A DNA stretch of 64,000 nucleotides from Kutzneria viridogrisea (lineage in GTDB: Bacteria; Actinomycetota; Actinomycetes; Mycobacteriales; Pseudonocardiaceae), in NCBI GenBank assembly GCA_014138725.1, contig JACJID010000007.1, positions 124,001-188,000 on the forward strand. Reading direction: 5' to 3'. The position numbers were made by a program, and so were the translations under genes. Positions within the stretch are counted from its first letter, which is position 1. Every line of letters starts with the position of its first letter. The notes under the pieces are model-generated. The model had not been told where the DNA came from, did no database searches, and worked only from the letters and a program-made list of their open reading frames with translations. Positions 26,123 through 34,304 of the stretch are shown here, piece after piece.

Positions 26123-27232
26123 TCACGGGGTGCCGACGGTGGTAGCGCGCAGGAACTCCCGCGCCACCGCGGTCGGAGTGTGCGCGGCGACCTGCTGTGG
26201 CCCCTGCCGTGCGGCGGCGTGATAGGCCACGCGGTCGCCGAGCAGTTGCGCCAGCGCACACCACAACTGTTCGGCCCCTGCGGCCAGATCGACTGTCCGG
26301 CCGGCCTCACCGGTGAGCGTCGCGAGGAACCCCAGGCCGTGGCTGACCACCGGAGTGCCCACCGACAGGGCCTCGGCGGCGACGTTGCCAAAGCTCTCCG
26401 GACCGGTCGAGGGGACGGCGGCAACGGCAGCATCGGCGAAGAACGGCTGGACCTCCCGCCAGTCCACGGCCGGCAGGACCCTGACGTCGGGAAGGGCGTC
26501 GGCCAGCGCCCGGCACTCGTCGAGGACCTGGTCCTGCATGCCGCGCCACCACTCGAACCGGGCAGACGCGAGGACGATCTCCAGCGGTCGGCCCAGTTCG
26601 CGGCCCGGATGGGCGCGCAACAGCTCGGCGACCCCCTTCTGCGGATCGGCCCGTGCCACGACCCGCACCGGGCCGGTGAGCCTCAACTGTTCGCGCCGAT
26701 CCGGTCCGGGTGGATCGACGAACCGGGGCAGCGCGTTGGGCAGCGCCTGCCAGTTGTCGCAGTCCAACCCGGCCCGCCTGGACTGGTCGATCAGGAAGTC
26801 GCTGACGGCGAGGACGGTGTCGGGACGGTGGCTCAGGCTCTGTTGCATGGCTTGGTCGGCGCGCAGGAAGTGGACCATCAGGGCGCGGCGCACGCCGGGC
26901 GGCGCTGGGCTGAGGTAGCCCAGGCCCGCGACCGCGTCGGCCCAGACCACCAGATCGACCTGGTGCTCGGCCAGCACCGACCGTACCTCCTGCTCCACGG
27001 GAGCCGGGTCGGGCAGCAGGGTCAACAGCTCATCGACCAGCATCGGTCGAGGTAGTGAGATGGAGTGCAGGCGCACCAGGTCAGGAGGGTCGTTCTGGCT
27101 GGCCGGACCGGCGGCCACGATCAGGGCACGGTGGCCCAGTTCGCGCAGACCGCAGGCGAGTGAGTCGACGGCCCGCTCGATGCCGGCGGGTTCGTCCGGG
27201 TCGTGGGTCAACAGGACGAAGGCGATGTTCAC
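26123..27232 (-). CDS. Glycosyltransferase, GT4-type; paralogue of 20955..22151
   Basis: 369 residues, GTG start at 27232, 34 bases after the folE stop. GT-B fold with the C-terminal donor motif TGPESFGNVAAEALSVGTPV. It is nearly colinear with the GT4 at 20955 (shared SPAPPGVR, ALMVHFLR, PNALP and RIVARADP-type blocks), so one arose by duplication of the other. Encoded directly behind the preQ0 genes and before the carbamoyltransferase, it is the best candidate to attach the first sugar to the 7-deazapurine; that is inference. Confidence 0.88.
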   Translation of the reverse strand: MNIAFVLLTHDPDEPAGIERAVDSLACGLRELGHRALIVAAGPASQNDPPDLVRLHSISLPRPMLVDELLTLLPDPAPVEQEVRSVLAEHQVDLVVWADAVAGLGYLSPAPPGVRRALMVHFLRADQAMQQSLSHRPDTVLAVSDFLIDQSRRAGLDCDNWQALPNALPRFVDPPGPDRREQLRLTGPVRVVARADPQKGVAELLRAHPGRELGRPLEIVLASARFEWWRGMQDQVLDECRALADALPDVRVLPAVDWREVQPFFADAAVAAVPSTGPESFGNVAAEALSVGTPVVSHGLGFLATLTGEAGRTVDLAAGAEQLWCALAQLLGDRVAYHAAARQGPQQVAAHTPTAVAREFLRATTVGTP

Positions 27233-27266
27233 GCAGGGGTTCCCATCAGTGCGGAGGACAGGGCCG

Positions 27267-27866
27267 TCACCGTCGCCCCGACAGGGCCGGGAAGGCGGTG
27301 GCCATCAACTCCTGACGGGCTGGTCCGTCCTGGCCGAAGACTCCGTTGAGCACTGAGGAGGTCATCAGGGCCGGGGTGCGGATGCCGCGCATGGTCATGC
27401 ACAGGTGCTCGCCCTGCGCGATGACCGCCACGTCGGGCGACCCGCTGACCGCGGTGATCTCCTCGGCGATGTCCTGCACCAGGCGCTCCTGGATCTGCAG
27501 CCGGTGGGCGTGGCGATGAGCGATCCTCGCGAACTTCGACAGGCCCAGCACGTCGCCGTTGGGCCGGTAGGCGATGGTGACGGTGCACGAGAACGGCAGC
27601 AAGTGGTGCTCGCACAACGACCACAGGTGGATGTCCGAGACGGTGACGGTCTGTCCCTGCTGGGTGCGCAACGAGAAGAGGGTGTTGACCTCGCCCGCGT
27701 CGTACCCGCTGAACTCCCGCCACCAGCGGGCGAATCGGGCCGGGGTCTGCTTCAGGCCGTCCCGGTCGGGATTCTCGCCGATCGCGATGAGCAGTTGGCG
27801 GGCCACGTCCTCCAACGGGTCCCGGCCCTCCCCGGCTGGGTCCGGGTATGTCGTGCTGGTTGTCAC
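27267..27866 (-). CDS. folE: GTP cyclohydrolase I (type IA)
   Basis: 199 residues from a GTG at 27866, with AGGAGG upstream inside the end of queE and the queE stop only two bases before it. Zinc ligands are visible in SLCEHHLLPF (Cys and His) and HLCMTMRGIR (Cys); the substrate motif LGLSKFARIAHRHAHRLQIQ is intact. It converts GTP to 7,8-dihydroneopterin triphosphate, the first step to preQ0. Its place between queE and the glycosyltransferase shows a pathway-dedicated copy, not the housekeeping folate enzyme. Confidence 0.95.
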   Translation of the reverse strand: MTTSTTYPDPAGEGRDPLEDVARQLLIAIGENPDRDGLKQTPARFARWWREFSGYDAGEVNTLFSLRTQQGQTVTVSDIHLWSLCEHHLLPFSCTVTIAYRPNGDVLGLSKFARIAHRHAHRLQIQERLVQDIAEEITAVSGSPDVAVIAQGEHLCMTMRGIRTPALMTSSVLNGVFGQDGPARQELMATAFPALSGRR

Positions 27867-27868
27867 GC

Positions 27869-28591
27869 CTACTTCCCCCTCCTGTCGCCCCACACGGCGA
27901 CGTGCAGTCTGGTGGTGAGGTTCCAGCCCCGGGCGATCACGGCGTCACCGAGCGCGGCCAGGCGCAGGCTCAACTCCTCCGGCGTGCGCCCCTCAGGCAT
28001 GATCCACACCGGCGTGGTTCCGTAGTGCTCGACGACATCCGCCACCTCGGCGAGGTCCTCCGGGCTCCGGCAGACGAACTTGAAGGCGGTCCCCGGCATC
28101 GCGGCGAGCGCGGCCAGGGCCCGTGGGACGAGCCGACGTGCCGCCGGATCACCCGAGTGCGCCAGCTTGGGCGAGACGTTGAACCGGACGCCGAGAGCGG
28201 CCAACTCGGACAACGGCTCGATGGTCCCGTTGGTCTCGATCTCGACGCGGTGGCCGGTGCCGGTGAGTGCGTGCAGCAGTGGCAGCAGGCGGTTCTGCTG
28301 GCTGAGCGGCTCGCCGCCGGAGATGACGACCAGCGGCACCGCGTACCCGCTGAGCCGCTCCAGCACCGCACGCCAGGCCATCGGGTGCAGCTCCGCACGG
28401 GGACTGTGCGCGATCCCGGAGTCGCCGACCCCGGTCCAGTCCCAGGTGTAGGGGGTGTCGCACCAGCGGCAGGACAGGTTGCAGCCCCCGAGCCGGACGA
28501 ACGCGCAGCGCTGTCCCGCGGAGGGCCCCTCTCCCTGTACGGTCCCTCAAGTGGGGCCGAAGATCTCGTTCACGACGAGCTTCGACTCCAT
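27869..28591 (-). pseudogene. queE: 7-carboxy-7-deazaguanine synthase gene with in-frame TGA at codon 15
   Basis: The frame from the ATG at 28591 has 240 codons and encodes a radical-SAM QueE: cluster motif CNLSCRWC (CX3CX2C), SGGEPL and EIETNGT are all present. Codon 15 (28547-28549) is TGA. Relatives read FGPTVQGEG here; this gene reads FGPT-stop-GTVQGEG, so nine extra bases (TTGAGGGAC) break the conserved loop without shifting frame. No ATG, GTG or TTG lies between the TGA and the cysteine motif, so restart cannot give an active enzyme. Either the gene is dead, or a sequence error or stop readthrough is involved. It would make CDG from carboxy-tetrahydropterin. Confidence 0.85.
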
Positions 28592-28638
28592 CGCGGCACC
28601 ACCTCCTCCCGCTGCCGCACCGGCCGCGAACGACCGTG

Positions 28639-29004
28639 TCACGGTCGGTACTCCGCCCAGGTCTTGGCGGTCTCGCTGACGCGCACCGAACTGAGCTCCG
28701 GGAAGCGCGGCAGCCATCGCTCGTACAGCCATCGCGCCAGGTTCTCGGCCGAGGGGTTGCGATCGGCGAGCAGGTCGTTGAGGTGTCGGTGGTCGACCTC
28801 CTCGTCAAGCCACCGACGGAACGGCGCGAGGTCGCCGTAGTCCCGGACGAAGCCGACTCCGTCCAGGCCGTCCGCCGCTGCGGACAGTTCCAGTTCGACG
28901 ACGTAGTTGTGCCCGTGCAGCCGCCCGCACGGATGCTCCTGGGGCAGGCCGTCGAGCCGGTGACTGGCTGAGAAGTGGAATTCCTTGCTGATCCGATACG
29001 CCAT
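28639..29004 (-). CDS. queD: 6-carboxy-5,6,7,8-tetrahydropterin synthase
   Basis: 121 residues, typical length. Zinc ligands His15 (FSASHRL), His30 and His32 (LHGHNY); catalytic Cys26 in HPCGRLHGH; DHRHLND and PSAENLARWLYE complete the active site. The Cys and motif spacing fit QueD and not mammalian PTPS. ATG at 29004 after CAGGAGG. It makes 6-carboxytetrahydropterin from dihydroneopterin triphosphate. It leads the queD-queE-folE-GT4-carbamoyltransferase unit, with a cluster element 42 bases upstream. A decayed copy lies at 14.3 kb. Confidence 0.95.
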   Translation of the reverse strand: MAYRISKEFHFSASHRLDGLPQEHPCGRLHGHNYVVELELSAAADGLDGVGFVRDYGDLAPFRRWLDEEVDHRHLNDLLADRNPSAENLARWLYERWLPRFPELSSVRVSETAKTWAEYRP

Positions 29005-29046
29005 GTCCGACCTCCTGGATCCATCGTGTCGACCTGGTGCACCCGG

Positions 29047-29068
29047 CACATCACGGCACGCTCCGAAG
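29047..29068 (-). promoter_or_regulatory. Cluster upstream element before queD
   Basis: On the minus strand CTTCGGA-N5-CCGTGATGTG, 42 bases before the queD ATG. Both halves are identical to those before queC, which have a 6-base spacing. Confidence 0.65.
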
Positions 29069-29188
29069 GCGGCCCCACCGGACGCCGAAGGTCGTCGATC
29101 CAACCGGGGCCAGCAGTGGGATCGGGCAATCCTCAACGGGCGGTGGGTGGTTCTTGGGGCGCGTACTTCGGTTGCGCGACGAAGACCA

Positions 29189-29225
29189 CTTCGGGCTCGA
29201 CCGCGACGAAGGAGAGCCGTACAAT
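29189..29225 (+). promoter_or_regulatory. Cluster upstream element and -10 box before the phyH remnant
   Basis: CTTCGGG-N5-CCGCGACGAA (29189-29210) followed by TACAAT at 29220-29225. The TACAAT is shared with intact phyH at 17468, suggesting the native phyH promoter layout is kept here. Confidence 0.5.
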
Positions 29226-29241
29226 TGTTGTCACGGAAGGA

Positions 29242-29330
29242 ATGCGGGCAACCTTCCGAGGACTGGCGGTTCCGAACTTGCTGAGTCCCGCTCAAATCGC
29301 CCAGGGACGTCGTGCTGTCGCCGCGATCCT
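29242..29330 (+). pseudogene. Truncated phyH copy (N-terminus only)
   Basis: From the ATG at 29242 the frame reads MRATFRGLAVPNLLSPAQIA then QGRRAVAAI; intact phyH starts MRTSFRQDGYLVVPNVLSAA then QIAKARRALAE. A few codons are deleted, and similarity ends after about 29 codons, long before the iron-binding residues. The frame runs on into the antisense of the methyltransferase without further similarity. Confidence 0.75.
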
Positions 29331-29390
29331 CTGCCGTAGCGGGGCAGGTGGGTGTGAGTCAGTACGAGCTGAGACCGAAGATGCAGGCCA

Positions 29391-30281
29391 TCACAGCACC
29401 GAAGCCGTCGACGTGTGGGGGCGGGCGATCAGGACGGCGCCCTGGTCCCCGATGGCGTGCGGGCGGTGCGCGAAGTGCTCGCGCAGTGCGGGTGCGATCG
29501 ACTGCCGCATCTCCTCGGCCCTGGGGTGACCTTCGAACCAGAAGTTGACCAGGACGGCCGCCGCCGCCGCTACCCGGCCGTCCAGGTCGGGTTCGGGGAA
29601 GTGCAGCGCGGCTTCGGTGCGGTGCACCGTGAAGCGCGAAAAGCCGTAGTCGGCAAGCACCTCGGCTGCTGTGGCCAGCAGGAAACCCTGGTGGTCCTGG
29701 GGTTCGTCCGCCAGCGGCACGCAGGTTCGGTTGAGCAGTTCCACGAGCTCGTTGTCGGGGGCGCCGCCGATCAACACGATCTTGGCCTCGGGATGGCTGG
29801 GGTCGCAGACCCGCGCGATCTCGCGAGCGGACCGCTCCAGATCGTCGACGTAGGGCAGAATCCACGCGGCGAGGACCGCATCGAAGGACTCGTCCGGAAA
29901 GGGCAGCGCCTCGGCCCGGCCGGGATGGACATCGAGCGTGCCCGTCCGACCGACCTCGGGTCCGCGCAGCGTGGCCACCCGGCTGCCGTGGGGTTCGACC
30001 GTCGTGCAGTGGCCGAGCTGCTCGGCAATGGCACGGGTCAGTTCGCCGGTGCCGCCACCAACGTCAAGCACGGCGTGGTTGGCGTCGGTGGCGGCGCAGG
30101 CCAACGCGATCTCCTCGCGGCGTTCGAGCCGGTCGGCGAAGTCCACCCAGCCGTCACGGCTGAGCTGGTGCGGGCCCCGGTAGTGGGCGGGCATGCGGTC
30201 GAGCGGTCCGCACAGGGGGTGGGTGCGGACACCCTCGGCGTCGAGAGGAGTCACCGCTGTCCGGGATGTTCCCATGCTCAT
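29391..30281 (-). CDS. Class I SAM-dependent methyltransferase
   Basis: 296 residues from the ATG at 30281 (GGAG 7 bases upstream). SAM motif I VLDVGGGTGELTRAIA (about residues 72-87), acidic motif II CTTVEPHGSRV, then the Methyltransf_11 core ALPFPDESFDAVLAAWILPY. It follows queC after 37 bases, so the two are cotranscribed. It could methylate the deazapurine or a sugar hydroxyl; sequence does not decide. Not related in detail to the methyltransferase at 22.4 kb. Confidence 0.85.
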   Translation of the reverse strand: MSMGTSRTAVTPLDAEGVRTHPLCGPLDRMPAHYRGPHQLSRDGWVDFADRLERREEIALACAATDANHAVLDVGGGTGELTRAIAEQLGHCTTVEPHGSRVATLRGPEVGRTGTLDVHPGRAEALPFPDESFDAVLAAWILPYVDDLERSAREIARVCDPSHPEAKIVLIGGAPDNELVELLNRTCVPLADEPQDHQGFLLATAAEVLADYGFSRFTVHRTEAALHFPEPDLDGRVAAAAAVLVNFWFEGHPRAEEMRQSIAPALREHFAHRPHAIGDQGAVLIARPHTSTASVL

Positions 30282-30318
30282 GTGCGTTCTCCTTGGCATA
30301 GAAGCGATGCGGGGGCCG

Positions 30319-31035
30319 TCACGGAGCGGCGAACAGTGTCACGTCGTCCACGTACCGCGTCGGGTCCGCCACGCCTGCGACGCGGAACGCCTCGCGCCGC
30401 TCGTAGCAGGTTCCGCAGGTTCCACAATGCAGTTCACCGCCCTTGTAGCAGGACCAACTGAGGCCCAGCGGAGCGTTGAGGCGCGTTCCGTGCGTGGCGA
30501 TGTCGGCCTTGGACCAGTTCAGGAACGGCGCTTCGAGCTGTGGGGTGGGGAAACCCTCGTTGGCCACCGCCACCAGTTGCCGAAGCGCGGTGTGGAACTC
30601 GGGGCGGCAGTCCGGGTAGATGAAATGGTCGCCGGTGTGCATCCCCAGGGCTACTGTCCCGGCCCTGCGCGCGACCCCGACTGCCACGGCGACGTTCGCG
30701 AGAACCGCGTTGCGGTTGGGTACGACCGTCGCACGCATCGACTGCTCCGCGTAGTGCCCGTCGGGAACCGGGACGCTGGCGTCGGTGAGGGCGGATCCAC
30801 CGAGCACGGCGCCCAACCCGCTGAGGTCCACGAGCAGGTGCTCGGCTCCGTAGTGGGCGGCGACCTGGCTCGCGGAGTCGATCTCCCGGCGATGCCGCTG
30901 CCCGTAGTCCACCGTCACGGCGATGAGGTCGTGGTGCAGGGCGGCGTAGTGCGCCATGAGCGTGGTGGAGTCCATGCCGCCCGACAGCACGACCACCGCG
31001 GTGAACGAGTCGGGTGTGTTGTTGTCCTGATCCAT
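30319..31035 (-). CDS. queC: 7-cyano-7-deazaguanine (preQ0) synthase
   Basis: 238 residues. ATP PP-loop SGGMDST at 18-24, the conserved VVPNRNAVL, GDHFIYPDCR and the C-terminal zinc site CYKGGELHCGTCGTCYER are all present. It converts CDG, ammonia and ATP to preQ0. It starts the queC-methyltransferase unit, with a cluster element 77 bases upstream. No queF, tgt or ToyJKL-type gene lies nearby, so the product probably keeps the nitrile or goes to another 7-deazapurine, not queuosine. Confidence 0.95.
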   Translation of the reverse strand: MDQDNNTPDSFTAVVVLSGGMDSTTLMAHYAALHHDLIAVTVDYGQRHRREIDSASQVAAHYGAEHLLVDLSGLGAVLGGSALTDASVPVPDGHYAEQSMRATVVPNRNAVLANVAVAVGVARRAGTVALGMHTGDHFIYPDCRPEFHTALRQLVAVANEGFPTPQLEAPFLNWSKADIATHGTRLNAPLGLSWSCYKGGELHCGTCGTCYERREAFRVAGVADPTRYVDDVTLFAAP

Positions 31036-31112
31036 GAGTCACCTTTCGCTGCAGTGGAAGGCGGCCTCCGTTGCGTAGGCTCGGTCCAGCTTCCAGCCGG
31101 GTGGCGCGGTCG

Positions 31113-31135
31113 CACATCACGGTCCGGGTCCGAAG
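31113..31135 (-). promoter_or_regulatory. Cluster upstream element before queC
   Basis: On the minus strand CTTCGGA-N6-CCGTGATGTG in the 153-base gap between the LuxR regulator and queC. Both halves are identical to those before queD. Confidence 0.65.
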
Positions 31136-31188
31136 GACCACGGGCACCGGGCCGAGACGAGCCGGAGGATCTCATGTGGTGGAACGTT

Positions 31189-34059
31189 TCACCGGGGATC
31201 CGGTACGCCGTCGGTGAGCAGCGGCCACAGCCCGGGATTGCGGAACAGTTGGGGGAAGTCTCGGCGCCCGGTGATGCCGAGCTTGCGGTACGCGCTCGAC
31301 AGGTGCAGTTCCACGGTGCGGCGGGTGATCCGCCGGGCCGCAGCGATGCGCTCATTGGTCCGGCCGCGCATCGCGTCGATCAGGGTCTGCCGCTCCCGTG
31401 GGCTGAGCGTCAACACGCCACGCAGCGAGAAGTCCTGGTGAGTGCGATCGCTCGCCGCCGCCAACTGCTGCCGTCCCCGCTCGGCCAGCGACCGGGCTCC
31501 GCAGGAGCTGGCCAGCCGGACCGCCCGGGTCAACGCGGCGACCGCCTCCTTGGGCCGGTCCAGTCGGTTCAGCAGGGTGCCCATGTCGCCAAGGGCATAC
31601 GCCAGGTCGAGTTCGCCCTTCGCCTCCTCCAGCAACCGCACCGCCGTCCGCAGCAGGCGCTCGCCCTCCGTGCCACCGGACACCCGGCCCAGCACCCACC
31701 GGGCCCGGCCGCGCTCCTGCGGCGAGCCGATCGTCTCGGCGTACCGCAGTTGGTCTCGGGCGAGTTCCGCGGCCTGTTCGCTCTGCCCCACCTGCTCCAG
31801 CAACTCCACTCCATGCGCCCGCCAGGACGCGGCCGAGACCGCGCGCAGTCCCGCGGCCTCGTTGCGGTCGCGCAGTTCGGCGAGGTCGCGCGCCGCGCGC
31901 GCCAGGTCTCCCTCAGCGGCCCACAGCCGAGCCCGGCACACCAGCAGATCCCGGTAGCGCCAGCCCGGCGGTAGGTTCTGCGCGCAGCGGCCTTGCCGCA
32001 GCAGCTCCTTGGCCCGGTTGTGCTCGCCCTGGCAGATCAGGACGTCCAGCAGCTGCCCCACCACGTCCAGACGGATTGGGTGAACCGGGCTCACGCCGTG
32101 GCGGACGAGGTGAGCCAGGCAGTCCTCCAACTGATCACGAGCGCTGGAGAGTTGGCCCCGGGTGCGGACGTGATGCGCCGCCACCGGAAGCAGCAGCACC
32201 TGGTGCAGCGGCTGCGACCCGGGAGAGTCGGGCTCGGTGTGTCGACGCAGGTGTGCGGTCGCCTCCTCCTGGTACCCGTTGTCCACCAGTACGGTCAGTG
32301 CCGCCGCCAGGGCCAGCGGGTGCAGGTACAGCTCCTCGGTGCCGCAGGCCAGGGCCCCGCGCGCGCCCTCGACGGCCGCCCGCGGGTCGTCACCGGTCAG
32401 ATGCCGGCAGAACGCCGCCGCGGCCGTCGCCGCAGCGCGCAAGCCGCCCGGCGGGCCCTCGAGCAGTTCGCCGAGCCGCTCAGCGGTCACGGCTGGCGGG
32501 GCGTCGTGGAGGTCAGCGAGTATCCGGTGCAAACGGGGCCACTCGGCGACGGCGGTCCCGGCCACGGCTGCCGCCACTGCCTCCAGCACCCGTTGCTCGC
32601 CCTCGGGCCGGTCCGCGCCGTGCAACAGCGATCCGATGCGCCGCAACAGACTGCTGCGGGTGGCAGCGTCGGCTGTTTCGGCCAACGCCTCGATCGCCTG
32701 CGCCAAGCCATTGCCCTGGTCAAGCCGGATGCGCAGGTCGACCAGGGCCAGCACAGCCACCCGGCGCTCGTCGCCGGTGGCCACCCGCACGGCGTGTTCC
32801 AGGCAGCGGGCGGCAGCGGTGGTGTCCTGCGCGGCCAGCGCGGAAGCAGCGGCATCGAGCAGCACCGAGGCCGGCCAGGAGTCGTCCAGCGAGACCGCGG
32901 AGGCGGTGAGGTGGTCGGCGATGCGGCTCGCGGGGGCGTGCCGCTCGTGCAGAAAGGTGGCGGCGGCCAGGTGCGCCGCATTGCGAGCCATCCGGCTCAT
33001 CCCGCCGATCAGGGCGGTGCGCAGCAGGGGGTGGCGCAGTCGCACCATGTCGTCATCCGCCACGAGTCGCATCCGGACCAGCAGATCCGCGGTGATGAGG
33101 GTTTCCCCCGTGGTCATCCCGCACAGATGAGCCACCAGGGGCGGTTCGGCGCCGTCCCGTCCGCCGGCCACGGCAATGGCCCGGATCAGCCGCCCGGCCG
33201 CCGGATCGATCCGGCTCAGCCGCCCGGTGATCAGATCCGCGACGACGGGCAGTACCGCGGTGTCGAGGTGCTCCGGGCGCACGGCCGCACCACCGTTGTC
33301 CCGAACCCAGCGGGCCAGCTCGACCAGCATGAAGGGGTTTCCCGCGGTCAGCCGGTGGCAGGCGGCGGAGAAAGCGCTATCCCGCAACCGCGGCAGCAGG
33401 ATGCCCAGCAGGGCAGCCGTTTCCGCCGGGGACAGCCCGTCAAGGGTGAGCCGCTGTGCGCCGGACAGCAGTTGGGCAACTGCTGTGGGCGCCTGCGGGG
33501 GCTCACCCAGGCGTAGCGAGGCCACCAGCAGCACCGGTAGGTCGGCGCACGCCTCCACCACGCTGCGCAGGTGGGCCAGCGCGGTGTCGTCGGCCTGGTC
33601 AGCGTGGTCCATGATGAGGATGAGCGGAGCCGTCACGGTCAGGTGGACGATCGCGGCGCGCACTGCGGACACGAGCGCGGTGTCCAGGTTCGGCAGAGCT
33701 GTGTGCCTCCCCCACTGCCGCTCGGACGCCGCGTGAAGTTCCGCGACATGCACGCTGTCCGCCGGAAGGCTCCGAGCCAGTGCCCGGACGAGAAGGCCGC
33801 ACGGCTGCTTCGAACCGTGAAAGTGCACTGTCGTACTTCCGAGGCGGCGGGCGGCGAGCGCGAAGGCGTACAGCAGCGCGGTGCGGCCCACGCCGAGCTC
33901 GCCCTCCACCACGTACCGCACCAGACCGGTCGTCATGCTGTCGCGGCGTGCCTGGTCCAGCAGTCGTAGCTCATGCTGTCGACCGACGAAACCATGCGAT
34001 TGTCCCCGTGGCCTGTGCACTCCCTCGGTTTCCCCACGTTTCGAAAATTCCTCGTTCAT
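31189..34059 (-). CDS. LuxR-family (LAL-type) ATPase transcriptional regulator
   Basis: 956 residues. N-terminal AAA domain with Walker A GELGVGRT at 53-60, where the usual Lys is Arg59, and Walker B LILIMDHAD; TAGNPFMLVELARW is the sensor region. A long helical repeat middle follows. The C-terminal LuxR helix-turn-helix (about 885-945) reads LSPRERQTLIDAMRGRTNER then ITRRTVELHLSSAYRKLGI. It lies directly upstream of queC on the same strand and is the only regulator inside the cluster, so it is the likely pathway activator. The Lys-to-Arg change may weaken ATP hydrolysis. Confidence 0.9.
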   Translation of the reverse strand: MNEEFSKRGETEGVHRPRGQSHGFVGRQHELRLLDQARRDSMTTGLVRYVVEGELGVGRTALLYAFALAARRLGSTTVHFHGSKQPCGLLVRALARSLPADSVHVAELHAASERQWGRHTALPNLDTALVSAVRAAIVHLTVTAPLILIMDHADQADDTALAHLRSVVEACADLPVLLVASLRLGEPPQAPTAVAQLLSGAQRLTLDGLSPAETAALLGILLPRLRDSAFSAACHRLTAGNPFMLVELARWVRDNGGAAVRPEHLDTAVLPVVADLITGRLSRIDPAAGRLIRAIAVAGGRDGAEPPLVAHLCGMTTGETLITADLLVRMRLVADDDMVRLRHPLLRTALIGGMSRMARNAAHLAAATFLHERHAPASRIADHLTASAVSLDDSWPASVLLDAAASALAAQDTTAAARCLEHAVRVATGDERRVAVLALVDLRIRLDQGNGLAQAIEALAETADAATRSSLLRRIGSLLHGADRPEGEQRVLEAVAAAVAGTAVAEWPRLHRILADLHDAPPAVTAERLGELLEGPPGGLRAAATAAAAFCRHLTGDDPRAAVEGARGALACGTEELYLHPLALAAALTVLVDNGYQEEATAHLRRHTEPDSPGSQPLHQVLLLPVAAHHVRTRGQLSSARDQLEDCLAHLVRHGVSPVHPIRLDVVGQLLDVLICQGEHNRAKELLRQGRCAQNLPPGWRYRDLLVCRARLWAAEGDLARAARDLAELRDRNEAAGLRAVSAASWRAHGVELLEQVGQSEQAAELARDQLRYAETIGSPQERGRARWVLGRVSGGTEGERLLRTAVRLLEEAKGELDLAYALGDMGTLLNRLDRPKEAVAALTRAVRLASSCGARSLAERGRQQLAAASDRTHQDFSLRGVLTLSPRERQTLIDAMRGRTNERIAAARRITRRTVELHLSSAYRKLGITGRRDFPQLFRNPGLWPLLTDGVPDPR

Positions 34060-34304
34060 TGCCAGAGCCCTCCAGAATCGTCGAGGCGTTGAACCGCGCC
34101 GGAAGCCCGAGGCTCTAGGCGGTACCGCGATCGCGCGCAGAGGGAGGTGCCGCTGTTCTTCAGGACGCGGACGTGCGCGAGTGGTGCGTCACTGAGGTGG
34201 GTGGCCGCTCCGTCGCCGCGGTCGCGCCCGCAGGATGGGCCGCGATGCGGTGCGCTGCTTACGAGCCCAGCTCACTGAGGCTGGTCTCGAGTGTGTTGGG
34301 CGCG

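Noticed and set aside
24306-26222. 638-codon plus-strand frame
   Set aside because: Antisense shadow of the carbamoyltransferase, which has complete family motifs.
28149-29129. 326-codon minus-strand frame spanning queE and queD
   Set aside because: It is a shifted frame over two genes whose own frames carry clear QueE and QueD motifs.
31036-31188. preQ1/preQ0 riboswitch upstream of queC (also looked for before queD)
   Set aside because: No compact H-type pseudoknot with an A-rich tail is visible. The conserved sequence there is the bipartite element, which also occurs before non-que genes.
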